DNA of 64,000 nt from Phycisphaerales bacterium (lineage in GTDB: Bacteria; Planctomycetota; Phycisphaerae; Phycisphaerales; UBA1924). Both the position numbers and the translations under genes were made by a program. Shown piece by piece: positions 62,208 through 64,000 of the stretch (its first letter is position 1; the number at the start of each line of letters is the position of its first letter). Location of the stretch: positions 186,001 through 250,000 of the forward strand of contig JADLFE010000009.1 in NCBI GenBank assembly GCA_020845755.1, given 5' to 3'. The notes below the pieces were generated by a model. It ran no database searches. It was given only the letters and a program-made list of their open reading frames with translations, and had not been told where the DNA came from.

Positions 62208-62847
62208 GCGAGCCGGACGACAACGCAAAGATGTCGTGCGTTCGCCACTCCTCGCCGATACGAACCTTGCCCGTCACGCCCAGCACGCGCGTGAAGCCGA
62301 TCCTGTCCGCGATCCGCCGGCTGATCGCATTCCCCGGCTCGATCAACGCATGGAGCGTGTGCAGACCCAGACCTTCGGGCAGATCGGTCAGCGCATACAC
62401 CGCGATCGCGCGAACACCCTCGGTCGCCAGGCCGCGACCCGCCATGTCGCTCCGCACCCACCATGCTAGTTCACCCTCGAAGGTGAGCCCGCGCGCGATC
62501 GCCGTCACGTTGAACGCGCCGATGATCCGCCCGTCGCCGAGCACGCCCACGCGACGGCATGCGCGCCCGGTGCGTTCACCCTCGGACAGCAGTTTGATCT
62601 GGCGGAGGAATAGTTCTTCGTCGCTTTCGCCCGCCTCGTGGAGCGGGTGTGTGCGGTCAAGTTCGCTCCGCGACACTCTCACCGCCTCCAGATACGCATC
62701 GCGATCATCGGCGACGAGCGGGCGGAGGACGAACCGCTCCGTCGTCAGGATGCGTGAGGGAACTTCAAGGGCATAACGGGCTCCCAGTTCCCCCAACGGG
62801 CCGTCGGGCCCGGGAACGATGGTTCGCCTTGAGGAATAGGAAGACAT
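62188..62847 (-). CDS. GNAT N-acetyltransferase (RimJ/RimL-like)
   Basis: A 219-residue protein starting at ATG 62847 behind GGGAG. ILTTERFVLRPLVADDRDAY opens the RimJ/RimL fold; the acetyl-CoA loop is SDMAGRGLATEGVRAIAVYA, and the late NAISRRIADRIGFTRV is the family signature. It could acetylate the N-terminus of a ribosomal protein or another amine; the target is unknown. Confidence 0.85.
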   Translation of the reverse strand: MSSYSSRRTIVPGPDGPLGELGARYALEVPSRILTTERFVLRPLVADDRDAYLEAVRVSRSELDRTHPLHEAGESDEELFLRQIKLLSEGERTGRACRRVGVLGDGRIIGAFNVTAIARGLTFEGELAWWVRSDMAGRGLATEGVRAIAVYALTDLPEGLGLHTLHALIEPGNAISRRIADRIGFTRVLGVTGKVRIGEEWRTHDIFALSSGSLTSSAG

Positions 62848-63106
62848 CGGCTGGTGCTCCCGATCGCGCACACAACACCCCACCGCAACACCGCGGCATG
62901 GTGTTCAATCGGCCGCCTCCCGCGATTTTCTTGATGGAACACCACACCGACGCGTGGGTCGGATCACCCCACCGTTCGGGATCCCCGCCGGCCGCCGCGA
63001 CGTGCGCCCCCCCCCTCCCGCTCTGGCCTCACGCCCGATTCAACCGATGGAAGGAGCAACTTCCCACCCGATCGCGGGTACAACGGTCTATCCCGAGGAG
63101 CGACCC

Positions 63107-64000
63107 ATGCGATTCGACTTCTGGCAGCCACATCCCGCCGCGTTCGCGCTCGCCGGCGTCGTCTGCGTCGCGACAACCGCTCTATCGCACGCGCAGGAGG
63201 TCGATCTCCGCCCGAAGTTCGAGCAAGGTCAGGTCGCCCGTTACTCGCTCGAACAGAACAGCACCAGCAAGACCACCGCCGACCGCGACAAGACCAAGAA
63301 CACCGCGACGCAGATGGACCAGACGATCTGGATTTCGATGCGCACGATGCAGGTCGATGAATCGGGCGTCGCGACCGTCGAAGTCACCTACGAACGTGTG
63401 TCCCTGTCGATCGACTCCGACGATTTCAAGGGCTCGTACGACACCGCCCGGCCCGCGGCGACCACCCCTTCGCCTTCGTCGCCCGCCACCAGATCGCCCG
63501 CCACCCCCACCACGCCCTCGCGCCCCGCTCCGCCGCCCAAGCAGAATCCCGACGAGCGCGAGAACGCCGAGATGCTCGCGCTGGTTGTGCGACCGATGCT
63601 CGACTCCAAACTCACGCTGAAGATCGACCCGGCGGGAAACATCATCTCCGCCACCGGCGGGGCCGAACTTTCGCCCTCGGCATTGATCGGCGTTGACGGG
63701 CTCAAGTCCTTGCCCTCGAGGTCCAACGCGGGTCTGCTCGGACCGATCTTCACCGCCAAGAAATCCAGCGGACGGGCTCGCATCGGCGAATCGTGGACCA
63801 ACGAGGACACCCTCGACGCCTCCGCGCTCGGCTCAATGAAAATGCGCACCACCCACACGCTGCGCTCCGCCAGCGGCGGCGTCGCGAACATCGACGTCGC
63901 CGGGCTCATCGACAAGACCAGCGAGAGCACATCGGGCCCGGTGCAGATCAAGGATTCGTCGTTCGCCGGCCGCTACAAGTGGGACACTGCCAAAGGTCAA
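63107..64000 (+). CDS. DUF6263-like secreted protein, N-terminal part
   Basis: A frame from ATG 63107 runs open to the right edge (298 codons), so the C-terminus is missing. GAGGAG precedes the start. Residues 1-30 are a signal peptide (cleaved after SHA). The rest (VDLRPKFEQGQVARYSLEQN, MRTMQVDESGVATVEVTYE) matches the DUF6263 pattern seen in planctomycete exported proteins. A Pro/Ser/Thr-rich linker sits at residues about 120-145. Function is unknown. Confidence 0.7.
   Translation, partial: MRFDFWQPHPAAFALAGVVCVATTALSHAQEVDLRPKFEQGQVARYSLEQNSTSKTTADRDKTKNTATQMDQTIWISMRTMQVDESGVATVEVTYERVSLSIDSDDFKGSYDTARPAATTPSPSSPATRSPATPTTPSRPAPPPKQNPDERENAEMLALVVRPMLDSKLTLKIDPAGNIISATGGAELSPSALIGVDGLKSLPSRSNAGLLGPIFTAKKSSGRARIGESWTNEDTLDASALGSMKMRTTHTLRSASGGVANIDVAGLIDKTSESTSGPVQIKDSSFAGRYKWDTAKGQ

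Noticed and set aside
62649-63620. A plus-strand open frame overlapping the acetyltransferase and the start of the DUF6263-like gene.
   Set aside because: Its product is Arg/Pro/Ser-rich; the frame from 63107 has a signal peptide and ribosome site and continues to the window edge.
1-64000. CRISPR arrays, insertion sequences, phage integrases and rRNA genes.
   Set aside because: No regular spaced repeats, transposase or integrase motifs, terminal inverted repeats with target duplications, or rRNA segments were seen.

Overview
The window reads as a chromosomal segment of a high-GC planctomycete, most likely from the class Phycisphaerae. The evidence is secreted proteins that end in paired dockerin-like Asn/Asp-Gly repeats followed by a terminal Gly-Cys, DUF1573 and DUF6263-type proteins, a pseudopilin/secretin cluster, and many GTG starts. 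This assignment is inference; there is no rRNA here to confirm it. No complete phage, insertion sequence or CRISPR array was seen.

Layout. 1-0.5 kb: 3' end of recJ (+). 0.5-8.1 kb: a minus-strand type II secretion/type IV pilus-like cluster (two GspG-like pilins, a small membrane protein, a GspH-like pilin, another small membrane protein, a secretin with a very long Thr/Ser-rich tail, a TPR lipoprotein). 8.4-12.5 kb: two secreted proteins of unknown function and a secreted HEAT-repeat protein that carries what looks like a dead receiver domain; divergent to it is an HTH-receiver regulator. 13.6-19.3 kb: a LolA-like protein, an M42 peptidase, a YgfZ-like protein, RibD, a divergent RNase HII/HIII-like protein and a small membrane protein. 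19.3-23.3 kb: tRNA-Leu(CAG), a ruvC 3' remnant, two Rhs fragments with a candidate toxin/immunity pair, and recA with its own terminator and promoter.

23.4-27.8 kb: an MBL-fold hydrolase, a hotdog protein, a multi-pass membrane protein and QueG. 28.0-33.0 kb: the most striking metabolic locus, in which an ATP-grasp (SucC/AclB-like) subunit, a CoA-transferase and a SucD-citrate synthase fusion (AclA-like) lie in one operon, followed by a DUF1801 protein. 33.1-36.5 kb: a free-methionine sulfoxide reductase-like GAF protein, bS18, a MauE/DoxX-like protein, a rhodanese and a DUF1573 protein. 36.7-43.3 kb: a tRNA-dihydrouridine synthase with an odd in-frame insertion, a LolCE/LolD-like ABC exporter, an alpha/beta hydrolase and a GH3-family ligase. 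43.4-49.8 kb: two dockerin-tailed secreted proteins, a lone nuoH, TyrA, a PrsW-like protease and a secreted TIM-barrel protein.

50.0-55.2 kb: a compact minus-strand operon of different base composition (two methyltransferases, one N-terminally truncated; a nitronate monooxygenase-family protein with about 400 extra residues; an isoprenylcysteine methyltransferase-like membrane protein; an unknown). 55.9-64.0 kb: a macrodomain protein with a clear promoter, a SpoT-like HD protein, an atypical GH35 protein, a TolC-like lipoprotein, a GNAT acetyltransferase and the start of a DUF6263-like secreted protein that runs off the end.

Expression signals can be read directly in several places. There are canonical promoters of the TTGACA-N17/18-TANNNT type, and a recurring arrangement in which TANNNT sits 6-7 bases before a start codon that has no Shine-Dalgarno sequence, which suggests leaderless transcripts.
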